A stretch of 64,000 bases of DNA from positions 1 to 64,000 of the forward strand of contig NZ_JAGSOU010000002.1 in NCBI RefSeq assembly GCF_018139985.1, written 5' to 3'. Below the pieces are notes generated by a model. It was not told where the DNA came from and did not search any database. It was given only the letters and a program-made list of their open reading frames with translations. This stretch comes from Actibacterium sp. MT2.3-13A (lineage in GTDB: Bacteria > Pseudomonadota > Alphaproteobacteria > Rhodobacterales > Rhodobacteraceae). This document shows, one piece after another, positions 17,903 to 25,402 of this stretch; the first letter of the stretch is position 1, and each line of letters starts with the position of its first letter. A program made the translations under genes and the position numbers.

Positions 17903-17906
17903 TGCC

Positions 17907-18527
17907 TCAGCCCATCGCCGCGATCATTTCGCCCAGCCGGGCCGCGGGGTCGTCGCTGCGCCAGATCTCCTCGCCGATGCCGAAGAAATCGGTGACCGGG
18001 GCGAGGTCGCGGATGCTCTCCAGGCTCAGCGCGCCCTCGGCCACCACCGGCACCTCGATCATCTCGGACCACCAGGCGAAGAGATCGCATTCGGTGCGCG
18101 TGCCGTCACCCAGGCTGCTTTCGCCGACGGGACCGAAGCTGACGTAATCCGCTCCGGCCTCGGCCGCGTTGAGCCCGTCGTGGCGCGAGGTGCCGCAGAA
18201 GGCGCCGACGATGGCGTCCGCCCCCAGCGCCTTGCGGGTCTTGCGCACCGAGCGCGCGCCGTCGGTCAGGTGCACGCCGTCCAGCCCGAGCCGCTCGACC
18301 AGCTGGACGTGGTTCTCGATGGCGATGGCGATGTCGCGGGCATGGGCGACCTCGCGCAGCGCGTCGGCGGCGCGCGCGACGCGGTCCTCGTCCTTGCTGG
18401 CCAGCGCCAGCCGGACGCAGGCAATCTCATGGGTGTCCAGCACGGCGGCCAGCCGGTCGGGGAACTCCGACAGCTCAAACTCCGGCGGGGTGATCAGGTA
18501 GATTTGCGGGCGCTCGATTTCGGCCAT
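17907..18527 (-). CDS. ThiE/TenI-family protein, atypical thiamine phosphate synthase
   Basis: A 206-residue TIM-barrel protein of the thiamine phosphate synthase/TenI family. Recognisable elements are YLITPPEF at the start, the GLDGVHLTDG loop near 80-89 (where true ThiE has GVHLGQxD), a TSRHDG loop (where ThiE has ISxHx) and YVSFGPVGESS near 127-137. The loop that binds pyrophosphate in canonical ThiE (PTxTK) is replaced by GDGTRTE. It may be a divergent synthase or a non-catalytic relative. It stands alone, convergent with olsA, far from thiC. Confidence 0.75.
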   Translation of the reverse strand: MAEIERPQIYLITPPEFELSEFPDRLAAVLDTHEIACVRLALASKDEDRVARAADALREVAHARDIAIAIENHVQLVERLGLDGVHLTDGARSVRKTRKALGADAIVGAFCGTSRHDGLNAAEAGADYVSFGPVGESSLGDGTRTECDLFAWWSEMIEVPVVAEGALSLESIRDLAPVTDFFGIGEEIWRSDDPAARLGEMIAAMG

Positions 18528-18652
18528 TTCCGGGCTCCTTCACGGGTTCGCACCGCCTATAGCGGGGTTTTGCGCGCTTGGCTACGCCCGCGCAAGCTTG
18601 CCTCTGCCGGGGCGGCGGCGTATCAGGCCGCAAACCGCCCTGAACAGCCGAG

Positions 18653-19399
18653 ATGCCCATGACCGCCCCCCAGCCCGCCTTTATCCTTGTCCGCCCCCAG
18701 ATGGGCGAGAATATCGGGGCCGCGGCGCGGGCGATGTGGAATTTCGGGCTGGAGCGGATGCGGCTGGTCAGCCCCCGCGACGGCTGGCCCAACAGCCGCG
18801 CCGCGGCGCTGGCCAGCGGCGCGGGGCGGCTGCTGGACAACGCGGGTCTCTATGACGACACCGCGGCCGCGGTGGCCGATTGCGATTATGTCTTCGCCAC
18901 CACCGCGCGCCCCCGGGGCCTGACGAAGCCAGTGGTCACGCCCGAACGGGCGATGGAGCAGGCCCGGGCGATGATCGCCGAGGGGCGCAAGGTCGGCGTT
19001 CTGTTCGGCCCCGAACGCGCCGGGCTGGAAAACGACGACATCGCGCGCGCCAATGCCATCATCTCGGTCCCGGTGAATCCGGAGTTCGCCTCGCTCAACC
19101 TCGGTCAATGTGTGCTGCTGACCGCCTATGAATGGCGCCGCCAGACCGCCGAATACGCGCCCGAGGTCATGGAAATGGCCAAGACCGAATTCGCCAGCGC
19201 CGTGGAGATCGAGAAGCTGGGCGACCATTTCGAACAGCGGCTGGAGGCGGCCGGTTTCTTCTTTCCCGAGGCCAAGGCCGAGGGCATGAAGATCAACCTG
19301 AGAAATCTCTGGAGCCGGATGCCGCTGACCCGCGCCGACGTGCAGATCTTCCACGGCATGCTGCGGCAAATGGTGCGCTGGAAGGAACGCGGCGACTGA
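18653..19399 (+). CDS. SPOUT-family RNA methyltransferase, TrmJ-like
   Basis: A 248-residue protein of the SpoU/TrmJ group, which 2'-O-methylates tRNA (position 32 in E. coli TrmJ). It shows PAFILVRPQMGENIGAAARAM near 8-28, LVSPRDGWPN near 37-46, the knot-forming FGPERAGLENDDI near 116-128, and VNPEFASLNLGQCVLL near 138-153. These are the three SPOUT cofactor motifs. A helical C-terminal extension follows. The ATG at 18659 (residue 3) is an alternative start. It lies between a divergent thiE-like gene and ctaA. Confidence 0.88.
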   Translation: MPMTAPQPAFILVRPQMGENIGAAARAMWNFGLERMRLVSPRDGWPNSRAAALASGAGRLLDNAGLYDDTAAAVADCDYVFATTARPRGLTKPVVTPERAMEQARAMIAEGRKVGVLFGPERAGLENDDIARANAIISVPVNPEFASLNLGQCVLLTAYEWRRQTAEYAPEVMEMAKTEFASAVEIEKLGDHFEQRLEAAGFFFPEAKAEGMKINLRNLWSRMPLTRADVQIFHGMLRQMVRWKERGD

Positions 19400-19453
19400 C
19401 TTGAAGGGGACGGGGGCGGGGCCTAGTCTCCCGCCCAAAGGGAAGGGAGAGGC

Positions 19454-20596
19454 ATGAGCCAGAAACGGTCTATTTTCGAAGAGGTGGGAGCGGAGAAACC
19501 CGCCGGCCGCCCCGCGGCGCAGCCCGGCCTGATCGACCGCGCCCGCAAGGGCGCGCGCGGCGCGATCCGGGCCTGGCTGATGGTCCTGTTCGCGCTGGTC
19601 GTGGCGATGATCCTGGTGGGCGGGCTGACCCGCCTGACGGATTCGGGCCTGTCGATCACCGAATGGAACCCGGTCACCGGCGCGCTGCCCCCGATGGACG
19701 AGGCCGCCTGGACGGCCGAGTTCGAGAAATACCAGCAGATCCCCGAATACCAGCTTCAGAACATGCACATGACGCTGGAGGATTTCAAATTCATCTACTG
19801 GTGGGAATGGAGCCACCGGCAGCTGGGCCGTTTCATCGGGCTGGTCTGGGCGCTCGGTTTCTTCGGTTTCCTCGCGGCGCGGAAAATCCCCGCCGACTGG
19901 AGCGGGCGGCTGCTGGGGCTCGGCGCGCTTGGCGGCGCGCAGGGCGCGATCGGCTGGTGGATGGTGTCCTCGGGGCTGGGCGGCGAGAGGCTGGACGTGG
20001 CCTCCTACCGGCTGGCAACGCATCTGGGGCTCGCCTTCGTCATCCTCGGCGTGATCGCCTGGTTCGTGTTCAAGCTGGGCCGCGCCGAGAGCGACCTCAT
20101 GCAGGCCCGCCGCGCGGGCGAGCGCGGCCTTTTCGGCATGGCCACGGGCGTGGTGCATTTCGCCTTTCTTCAGATCCTGCTGGGGGCGCTGGTGGCGGGT
20201 ATCGACGCGGGCCGCAACTTTGTCGATTGGCCGCTGATGGCCGGGGGCTTCCTGCCGCCGGACCTGTTCGCGCTGGAGCCCTGGTGGCGGAACTTCTTCG
20301 AGGATGACGGGCTGGTGCAGTTCATGCACCGGATGGCGGGCTACCTGCTGGTGGCCTTCGGGCTGGCGACCTGGAACCGGGCGCGGCGCAGCGGCAATCT
20401 CAAGACCCGCCGCGCCTTCGACTGGATGGCGGTGATGCTGTTCGGGCAGATGGTGCTGGGCATCGTCACGGTGATGCATTCGGCGCCGCTGGCGCTGGGG
20501 ATCGTCCACCAGCTGGGCGCGGTTCTGGTCTGGGTGCTGGCGCTGCGGGCGCGCTTCCTGGCGCGCTATCCGGTGGCGCAATCGGTGAGGGGATAA
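19454..20596 (+). CDS. ctaA: Heme A synthase CtaA
   Basis: A 380-residue inner-membrane protein with about eight transmembrane segments that oxidises heme O to heme A for cytochrome aa3 oxidase. Family motifs: GGLTRLTDSGLSITEWNPVTG near 56-76, WEWSHRQLGRFIGLVW near 117-132, and paired histidines in RLATHLGLAF and QFMHRMAGYLL. The N-terminal 35 residues are a cytosolic basic extension. It is followed after 3 bases by the M32 carboxypeptidase gene. Confidence 0.95.
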   Translation: MSQKRSIFEEVGAEKPAGRPAAQPGLIDRARKGARGAIRAWLMVLFALVVAMILVGGLTRLTDSGLSITEWNPVTGALPPMDEAAWTAEFEKYQQIPEYQLQNMHMTLEDFKFIYWWEWSHRQLGRFIGLVWALGFFGFLAARKIPADWSGRLLGLGALGGAQGAIGWWMVSSGLGGERLDVASYRLATHLGLAFVILGVIAWFVFKLGRAESDLMQARRAGERGLFGMATGVVHFAFLQILLGALVAGIDAGRNFVDWPLMAGGFLPPDLFALEPWWRNFFEDDGLVQFMHRMAGYLLVAFGLATWNRARRSGNLKTRRAFDWMAVMLFGQMVLGIVTVMHSAPLALGIVHQLGAVLVWVLALRARFLARYPVAQSVRG

Positions 20597-20599
20597 TTG

Positions 20600-22078
20600 A
20601 TGACCGCTTATGACGAGCTGATGGCCTACCAGCGCGAGACCGAGGCGCTGGCCGAGATCGCGGGCCGCCTGGGCTGGGACCAGGAGACCATGATGCCGCG
20701 CGGCGCCGCCGCCCAACGCGCCGAGGAGATGGGCGCGCTGGAAACGGTGCTCCATGCCCGGCGCACGGATGCGCGGATGGGCGACTGGCTGGCGGCGATC
20801 GACGACGCGGCGCTCGACGCGGTGGGGCAGGCCAACATGCGCCATATCCGCCGCTCCTACGCCCGCGCGACCAGGCTGCCCGAGACGCTGTCGGCGGAAC
20901 TGGCGCGCGTGACCAGCCGCGCCCAGGGCATCTGGGCCGAGGCGCGACAGGCCGACGACGTGGCGCATTTCCTGCCCATGCTGCGCGAGGTGGTGCGGCT
21001 GAAGCGCGAAGAGGCTGCGGCGCTGGCCGATGGCGGCGACCTCTACGACGCGCTGCTCGACGATTACGAGCCGGGCGCGACGGGGGGCGAAATCGCCGCG
21101 ATGTTCGACCGCATGCGCGACCGGCTGGTCATGCTGCGCGAGCGCGTCATGGGGGCCGGGCGCGCGCCTGCGGCGCTGTCGGGCCATTTTCCCGAAGCCG
21201 GGCAGATGAAGCTGTCGCACGAGATCGCGGAGCGCTTCGGCTATGACTGGCGGCACGGGCGGCTGGACAAGTCGGTGCATCCCTTCACCTCCGGTTCCGG
21301 GACCGACGTGCGCATCACCACGCGGGTGGACGAGGGCGAGCCGCTGGGCTGTTTCTATTCCACCATCCACGAGGTGGGCCATGCCTGCTATGAGCAGAAT
21401 ATCGCGCCGGCCTATCACGGGACCCCTCTGGGGCACGGTGTTTCGATGGGCGTGCACGAAAGCCAGAGCCGGATTTACGAAAACCAGCTGGGGCGCTCGC
21501 GCGCCTTCACCGGCTTCCTGTTCGACCGGATGAGGGACGTGTTCGGGAGCGCGGGCGCGGCGGATGCCGATGCCTTCTACGCGGCCGTCAACCGGGTTCA
21601 CGCGGGCTTCATCCGCACCGAGGCCGACGAGGTGCATTACAACCTGCATGTCATGCTGCGCTTCGACCTGGAGCGGCAGCTGATCGAGGGCGCGCTGGAG
21701 GTCGACGACCTGGAGTCCGCCTGGAATGAGCGGTTCGAGCATGATTTCGGCGTGGCGGTGGACCGCCCCTCCAACGGCGTGCTGCAGGATGTGCACTGGT
21801 CGGTCGGGCTGTTCGGATATTTCCCGACCTACTCGCTGGGCAATGTCTATGCCGGATGCCTTAACCTCGCCCTGCAGGCCGCGGTGCCGGATCTGGAGGC
21901 GGAACTGGCGAAGGGGCATACCCAGGGCGCGACGGCGTGGCTGCGCGAGAATGTGCAGGGTCACGGCGGGCTCTACCGGCCGGCCGAGGTGATCGAGCGC
22001 GCCTGCGGCTTCGCGCCGAACGAGGGACCGCTGCTGGATTACCTCGACGCGAAATTCGGGGCATTGTACGGCGTCTGA
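20600..22078 (+). CDS. Carboxypeptidase, metallopeptidase family M32
   Basis: A 492-residue cytosolic zinc carboxypeptidase that trims single amino acids from peptide C-termini. The zinc motif HEVGH is at about 257-261, within STIHEVGHACYEQN. Other M32 signatures are MMPRGAAAQRAEEM near 31-44, HPFTSG, DVRITTR, GVHESQSRIYENQLGRS and the C-terminal GYFPTYSLGNVYAGCL. The ATG at 20600 has a GAGGGG ribosome site; an in-frame TTG lies just before it. It is tightly linked to ctaA, but no functional link is known. Confidence 0.93.
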   Translation: MTAYDELMAYQRETEALAEIAGRLGWDQETMMPRGAAAQRAEEMGALETVLHARRTDARMGDWLAAIDDAALDAVGQANMRHIRRSYARATRLPETLSAELARVTSRAQGIWAEARQADDVAHFLPMLREVVRLKREEAAALADGGDLYDALLDDYEPGATGGEIAAMFDRMRDRLVMLRERVMGAGRAPAALSGHFPEAGQMKLSHEIAERFGYDWRHGRLDKSVHPFTSGSGTDVRITTRVDEGEPLGCFYSTIHEVGHACYEQNIAPAYHGTPLGHGVSMGVHESQSRIYENQLGRSRAFTGFLFDRMRDVFGSAGAADADAFYAAVNRVHAGFIRTEADEVHYNLHVMLRFDLERQLIEGALEVDDLESAWNERFEHDFGVAVDRPSNGVLQDVHWSVGLFGYFPTYSLGNVYAGCLNLALQAAVPDLEAELAKGHTQGATAWLRENVQGHGGLYRPAEVIERACGFAPNEGPLLDYLDAKFGALYGV

Positions 22079-22087
22079 GGCGTCGGG

Positions 22088-22140
22088 CCGGGGGTTTTGC
22101 ACCCCCGGACCCCCGCAGGATATTTACGGCCAGAAGAAGC
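22088..22140 (+). repeat. Hairpin plus dispersed convergent-junction repeat, copy B
   Basis: A hairpin CCGGGGGT/ACCCCCGG (22088-22108) is followed by CGCAGGATATTTACGGCC and AGAAGAAGC (22113-22140). The element fills the gap between the convergent stops of the M32 peptidase (22078) and enoyl-CoA hydratase (22143) genes, and may terminate both. Confidence 0.65.
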
Positions 22141-22142
22141 GG

Positions 22143-22934
22143 TTATTGCGTCCACTCGGGGGAGCGCTTTTCGAGGAAGGCGCTGATGCCTTCCTCGGTG
22201 TCGCGGTAGAGCATGTTCTCCACCATCACCTCGCCGGCAAAGGCATAGGCCTGGTCGAGCGGCATCTCGATCTGGTCGTAGAAGGCGCGCTTGCCGATCT
22301 TGACCGCGGCGCCGAGCTTGGCGGCGACGGTGTCGGCGAGGTCGCGGGTTGCGGTCCGCAGGTCGTCATGGGGGACGACGCGGTTGACGAGGCCAAGCGC
22401 CTCGGCGCGGTCGGCGCCGATGAACTGGCCGGTCGTCAGCATCTCGAAGGCGTGCTTGCGCGGGATGTTGCGGCTGAGCGCCACCATGGGGGTGGAGCAG
22501 AACAGGCCGATATTGACGCCGTTGACGCCGAAGCGCGTGCCCTCGGCCGCCACCGCCATGTCGCAGGAGGCGACCAGCTGGCAGCCCGCGGCGGTGGCGA
22601 TGCCGTGGACTTCGGCGATCACCGGCTGGGGCAGGCGCGAGAGGCCGGTCATGACCCGGGCGCAGCGGGAGAAGAGATCGGCGAAATAGGCGCGGCCGCC
22701 ATCCTCGGCCTGGCGGCCGGCGGTCATTTCCTTGAGGTCGTGGCCGGCGCAGAACGCCTTGCCCGCGCCGCGCAGGATCACCGCGCGGGTGGCGCGGTCC
22801 TCGGCCAATGCGTCGATCTGGGATTGCAGCGCCGCCAGCATGGCGTCGGAGAGCGCGTTGAGGCGGCCGGGCGCGTTCAGCGTCAGTTCGGCCACGCCGC
22901 CGCGGTCCTCGCGCAAAAGGATGTCGTCGCTCAT
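22143..22934 (-). CDS. Enoyl-CoA hydratase/isomerase-family protein
   Basis: A 263-residue crotonase-fold enzyme. It has the oxyanion-hole segments GAGKAFCAGHDLKEM near 53-67 and VHGIATAAGCQLVASCDMAVA near 108-128, and the trimer-forming C-terminal helix region. At the usual catalytic positions it has FGVNGVNIGLFCS rather than the two glutamates of a standard hydratase, so the exact reaction is uncertain. The start at MSDDILL is chosen because GGGAGGA lies 9 bases upstream; an upstream ATG would add 10 residues. Confidence 0.85.
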   Translation of the reverse strand: MSDDILLREDRGGVAELTLNAPGRLNALSDAMLAALQSQIDALAEDRATRAVILRGAGKAFCAGHDLKEMTAGRQAEDGGRAYFADLFSRCARVMTGLSRLPQPVIAEVHGIATAAGCQLVASCDMAVAAEGTRFGVNGVNIGLFCSTPMVALSRNIPRKHAFEMLTTGQFIGADRAEALGLVNRVVPHDDLRTATRDLADTVAAKLGAAVKIGKRAFYDQIEMPLDQAYAFAGEVMVENMLYRDTEEGISAFLEKRSPEWTQ

Positions 22935-22993
22935 CTTGTCATTCCTCCCCTTTGCGGCAAACACTACGCGGCAAAGCGGCAGGGGGGAAGAGC

Positions 22994-23413
22994 ATGGAGC
23001 CGGTGATGGACAAGGCGGCGCTGCAGGAATTCCTGGAACGGGAGTTTCCGCAGGTGGCGGGGGAATTCACCATCGAGTCGGTGGCGCCGATGGCGCTGAG
23101 CGTGCGGCTGAACACGCAGGAGAAACATCTGCGGCCGGGCGGGACCGTATCGGGGCCGACCATGTTCGCGCTGGCCGACGTGGCGATCTACCTCGCCGTT
23201 CTGGCGATGATCGGGCCGAAGGCGCTGGCCGTGACCACCAATTGTTCGATCGATTTCATGCGCAAACCCGCGGCGGGGCGCGACCTGATCTGCGAGGCGC
23301 GGCTGCTGAAGCTGGGGAGGGTGCTGGCGGTGGGCGATGCGCTGATCCGCTCGGAGGGGCAGGAGGGGGCGGTGGCCCGCGCGGGGCTCACCTATTCCAT
23401 TCCGCCGAAATAG
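22994..23413 (+). CDS. PaaI-family hotdog-fold thioesterase
   Basis: A 139-residue hotdog thioesterase of the type that hydrolyses aromatic or short acyl-CoAs. It shows RPGGTVSGPTMFALADVAIYLAVL near 47-70, where the second half is the central helix with the acidic catalytic Asp, and NCSIDFMRKPAAGRDLICEA after it. The start at 22994 has a GGGGAAG ribosome site; an earlier ATG would add 14 residues overlapping the divergent promoter. It is divergent from the enoyl-CoA hydratase gene with about 60 bases between starts, so the two acyl-CoA enzymes may share control. Confidence 0.85.
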   Translation: MEPVMDKAALQEFLEREFPQVAGEFTIESVAPMALSVRLNTQEKHLRPGGTVSGPTMFALADVAIYLAVLAMIGPKALAVTTNCSIDFMRKPAAGRDLICEARLLKLGRVLAVGDALIRSEGQEGAVARAGLTYSIPPK

Positions 23414-23445
23414 GCGGCGAGGGGGGCGGGGGGCTGTCTGCCCCC

Positions 23446-23498
23446 GTCCCGGATGAAATCCGGGACTCCCCCGAGGATATTTCCGGCCAGACGAAAAG
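23446..23498 (+). repeat. Hairpin plus dispersed convergent-junction repeat, copy C
   Basis: A perfect 9-bp hairpin, GTCCCGGAT-GAA-ATCCGGGAC (23446-23466), is followed by CGAGGATATTTCCGGCCAG and ACGAAAAGG (23471-23498). It sits between the convergent stops of the thioesterase (23413) and speE (23506). Confidence 0.65.
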
Positions 23499-23505
23499 GC
23501 TGCCG

Positions 23506-24351
23506 TCAGGGCAGCAGGCGTTCCACATAGGCGGGAAGGGCGAAGGCGCCCTTGTGCACCCCGGGCGTGTAGTAGTCGGTCACGATGCCGGCGGCGGCGA
23601 AGCGGGCCTGGAGTTCCTCGACCGTGACCGCGCGGGCCGGGCCGTCGGTGCCCCAGCCGAAGGCCATCGGGCCGCCGGCGTAGGTGGGGACGGTGGCCAT
23701 GTAGCAGCCCCAGTCGGCGAACAGCGCCTTGAAGGCGCGCAGCGTGTTGGCCAGCTCCTCGCCCTGGAGGAAGGGCACGCCATTTTGCGTCACCAGGATG
23801 CCGTCTTCGGTCAGGGCGCGCTTGGCGTGGCCGTAGAACGTGTCGGTGAAGAGCACCTCGCCCGGGCCGATCGGATCGGTGGAATCGACGATGATGACGT
23901 CGAACCTGTCCGTCGTGCCGCGCATGAAATCGGCGCCGTCCGCGATCACCAGGTTCAGCCGCGGGTCGTCGAAGGCGCCCTGGCTGAGCATGGGCAGGTA
24001 TTCCCTGGAGAATTCCACCACGCCGGCGTCGATCTCGACCATGGTGACATGTTCGACCGACTTGTGGCGCAGCACCTCGCGCGCCATGCCGCCGTCGCCG
24101 CCGCCGATGATCAGAACGCGCCGCGCCGCGCCATGGGCCAGGATCGGCACATGGGTCATCATCTCGTGATAGATGAAATTGTCGCCCGCGGTGGTCTGAA
24201 CCACCCCGTCGAGCGTGAGCACGCGCCCGAAGGTGCCGTTCTCGAAGACCTGCAGGCGCTGATGCTCGGTCTTGCTGTCATAGATCAGCGCGTCGACGCT
24301 GAGGCCCTGCGCGTAATGCGGGTGGAGGGTCTCGCGGAACCACACGGTCAT
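23506..24351 (-). CDS. speE: Spermidine synthase
   Basis: A 281-residue aminopropyltransferase that makes spermidine from putrescine and decarboxylated SAM. Family motifs: VLTLDGVVQTTAGDNFIYHEM near 43-63, VLIIGGGDGGMARE near 78-91, and the catalytic region VIIVDSTDPIGPGE near 153-166 with the key Asp residues. The ATG overlaps the speD stop by 4 bases. The operon speD-speE thus makes the aminopropyl donor first and then uses it. Confidence 0.95.
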   Translation of the reverse strand: MTVWFRETLHPHYAQGLSVDALIYDSKTEHQRLQVFENGTFGRVLTLDGVVQTTAGDNFIYHEMMTHVPILAHGAARRVLIIGGGDGGMAREVLRHKSVEHVTMVEIDAGVVEFSREYLPMLSQGAFDDPRLNLVIADGADFMRGTTDRFDVIIVDSTDPIGPGEVLFTDTFYGHAKRALTEDGILVTQNGVPFLQGEELANTLRAFKALFADWGCYMATVPTYAGGPMAFGWGTDGPARAVTVEELQARFAAAGIVTDYYTPGVHKGAFALPAYVERLLP

Positions 24352-24854
24352 GCGGCGGCCTCCTCGGTCACCAGCCCGTCGCCGCGCAGCAGCTCCTGCA
24401 CGCGGACGTCCTCGGTGGCGAAGGCGCGCTTGAGGACATCGACGGCGCGCCACGGCTGGGCGTCGCCGCACATGAACACGTCGAAGGCGCCGTAACCGAT
24501 CTCCGGCCAGGTGTGCACCGAGATGTGGCTTTCGGCCAGCACCGCCACGCCGCTCACGCCCTGGGGGCTGAACTTGTGGGTGTGGATGTGCAGAAGCGTC
24601 GCGCCGCATTCGTCCACGCAGTCGCGGAAGGCCTGCTGAATGCGGTCCTCCTCGTCCAGGCCGTGGCCGTTGACCACCTCGATGATCAGATGCGTGCCTG
24701 CGAAAACGCGGCCGTCGCGACGGATGAAGTGATCGTCGCGCGCCTCGTCGAACAGGTCACGGGTGTCGTTTGCAGCCGAATGGCCGCGGTTATCTTCCGC
24801 ATGGGCGCCTGTCTCCAGACCGATCCCCAGTTGGAAGAGGTTGGCGTCCGTCAT
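24348..24854 (-). CDS. speD: S-adenosylmethionine decarboxylase proenzyme
   Basis: A 168-residue pyruvoyl enzyme that decarboxylates SAM for polyamine synthesis. Self-cleavage is expected between Glu108 and Ser109 in LAESHISVHTWPE, creating the pyruvoyl group on the new N-terminus. Other features: GTHLIIEV near 53-60 and a CG-type nucleophile in FMCGD near 127-131. The N-terminal 30 residues are longer than in the short bacterial form. It is the first gene of speD-speE. Confidence 0.95.
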   Translation of the reverse strand: MTDANLFQLGIGLETGAHAEDNRGHSAANDTRDLFDEARDDHFIRRDGRVFAGTHLIIEVVNGHGLDEEDRIQQAFRDCVDECGATLLHIHTHKFSPQGVSGVAVLAESHISVHTWPEIGYGAFDVFMCGDAQPWRAVDVLKRAFATEDVRVQELLRGDGLVTEEAAA

Positions 24855-25019
24855 GGCGCTCCCCTTCTTACCAGCAGATTGAATCCAGTCGGTCCCTTAG
24901 CGCCCCCCCGGAAGATGTCCGAAGTTGGGATCGGTTCCGATCGTGATCGGGCATCTAAGCAACGGCGGGGATTCGATCAATAGCAAATTTGCCACAACCC
25001 CGTCCGGCGCTGCCTATCG

Positions 25020-25049
25020 CAAAAAAAGGCCGGAGACGAATCTCCGGCC
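25020..25049 (-). terminator. Rho-independent terminator of the DUF1127 gene
   Basis: On the minus strand GGCCGGAGA-TTCG-TCTCCGGCC is followed by TTTTTTTG, a textbook terminator, 27 bases past the stop of the DUF1127 gene. Confidence 0.92.
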
Positions 25050-25075
25050 AGGAAGAGGTTCCGTTACGGGGAAAG

Positions 25076-25309
25076 TCACGGCCTCCAAAAGGGTTTGCGG
25101 CTTTCCGCATGGGCCTGGCCCGGCGTGTGCCCGATGTCGCGCAGCAGATGCGGGGGCAGATCGCGCAGGCGCTGGCGGCTGCGGCGGCGCTCGGACCAGA
25201 TCAGGAGGAGATAGGCCAGCCGCACCGCCACGCGCGAACCCACCGGCAGCGTAGCGCTGGCGGAAAGCTGTGCCAGGGGCGTCGGGCCGGTTGAAACTGC
25301 GGGGGTCAT
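25076..25309 (-). CDS. DUF1127 (YjiS-like) small protein
   Basis: A 77-residue basic protein. Its C-terminal half holds the DUF1127 pattern: an R-rich helix (SERRRSRQRLRDLPPHLLRD), then IG and the closing ESRKPFWRP. AGGAGATC upstream of the ATG fixes the start. Larger and small DUF1127 proteins in alphaproteobacteria have been linked to RNA turnover and phosphate or stress physiology; the role here is unknown. It is divergent from a MocR regulator gene, and the shared 93-base gap carries repeated TGATACAA motifs, so the MocR protein probably controls it. Confidence 0.85.
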   Translation of the reverse strand: MTPAVSTGPTPLAQLSASATLPVGSRVAVRLAYLLLIWSERRRSRQRLRDLPPHLLRDIGHTPGQAHAESRKPFWRP

Positions 25310-25332
25310 CGGGTGGATCTCCTGTATTGTGT

Positions 25333-25369
25333 TGATACAAATTCTGCGATAAGCACGATCCTGATACAA
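25333..25369. promoter_or_regulatory. Direct TGATACAA repeats, likely MocR operator
   Basis: TGATACAA occurs at 25333-25340 and 25362-25369 (29 bases apart, nearly three helical turns), with GGGTACAA near 25406 and a third perfect copy at 25461-25468 inside the MocR coding region. MocR/GntR regulators typically bind direct repeats in the gap shared with a divergent target. Confidence 0.6.
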
Positions 25370-25402
25370 ATCATAGCCCGGAAGGTCGAGGGAAACATTG
25401 TT

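Noticed and set aside
18623-22102. A 1159-codon open frame on the minus strand
   Set aside because: It covers the TrmJ-like, ctaA and M32 genes, all with clear motifs on the plus strand; its translation is His/Arg/Gln-rich without any domain.
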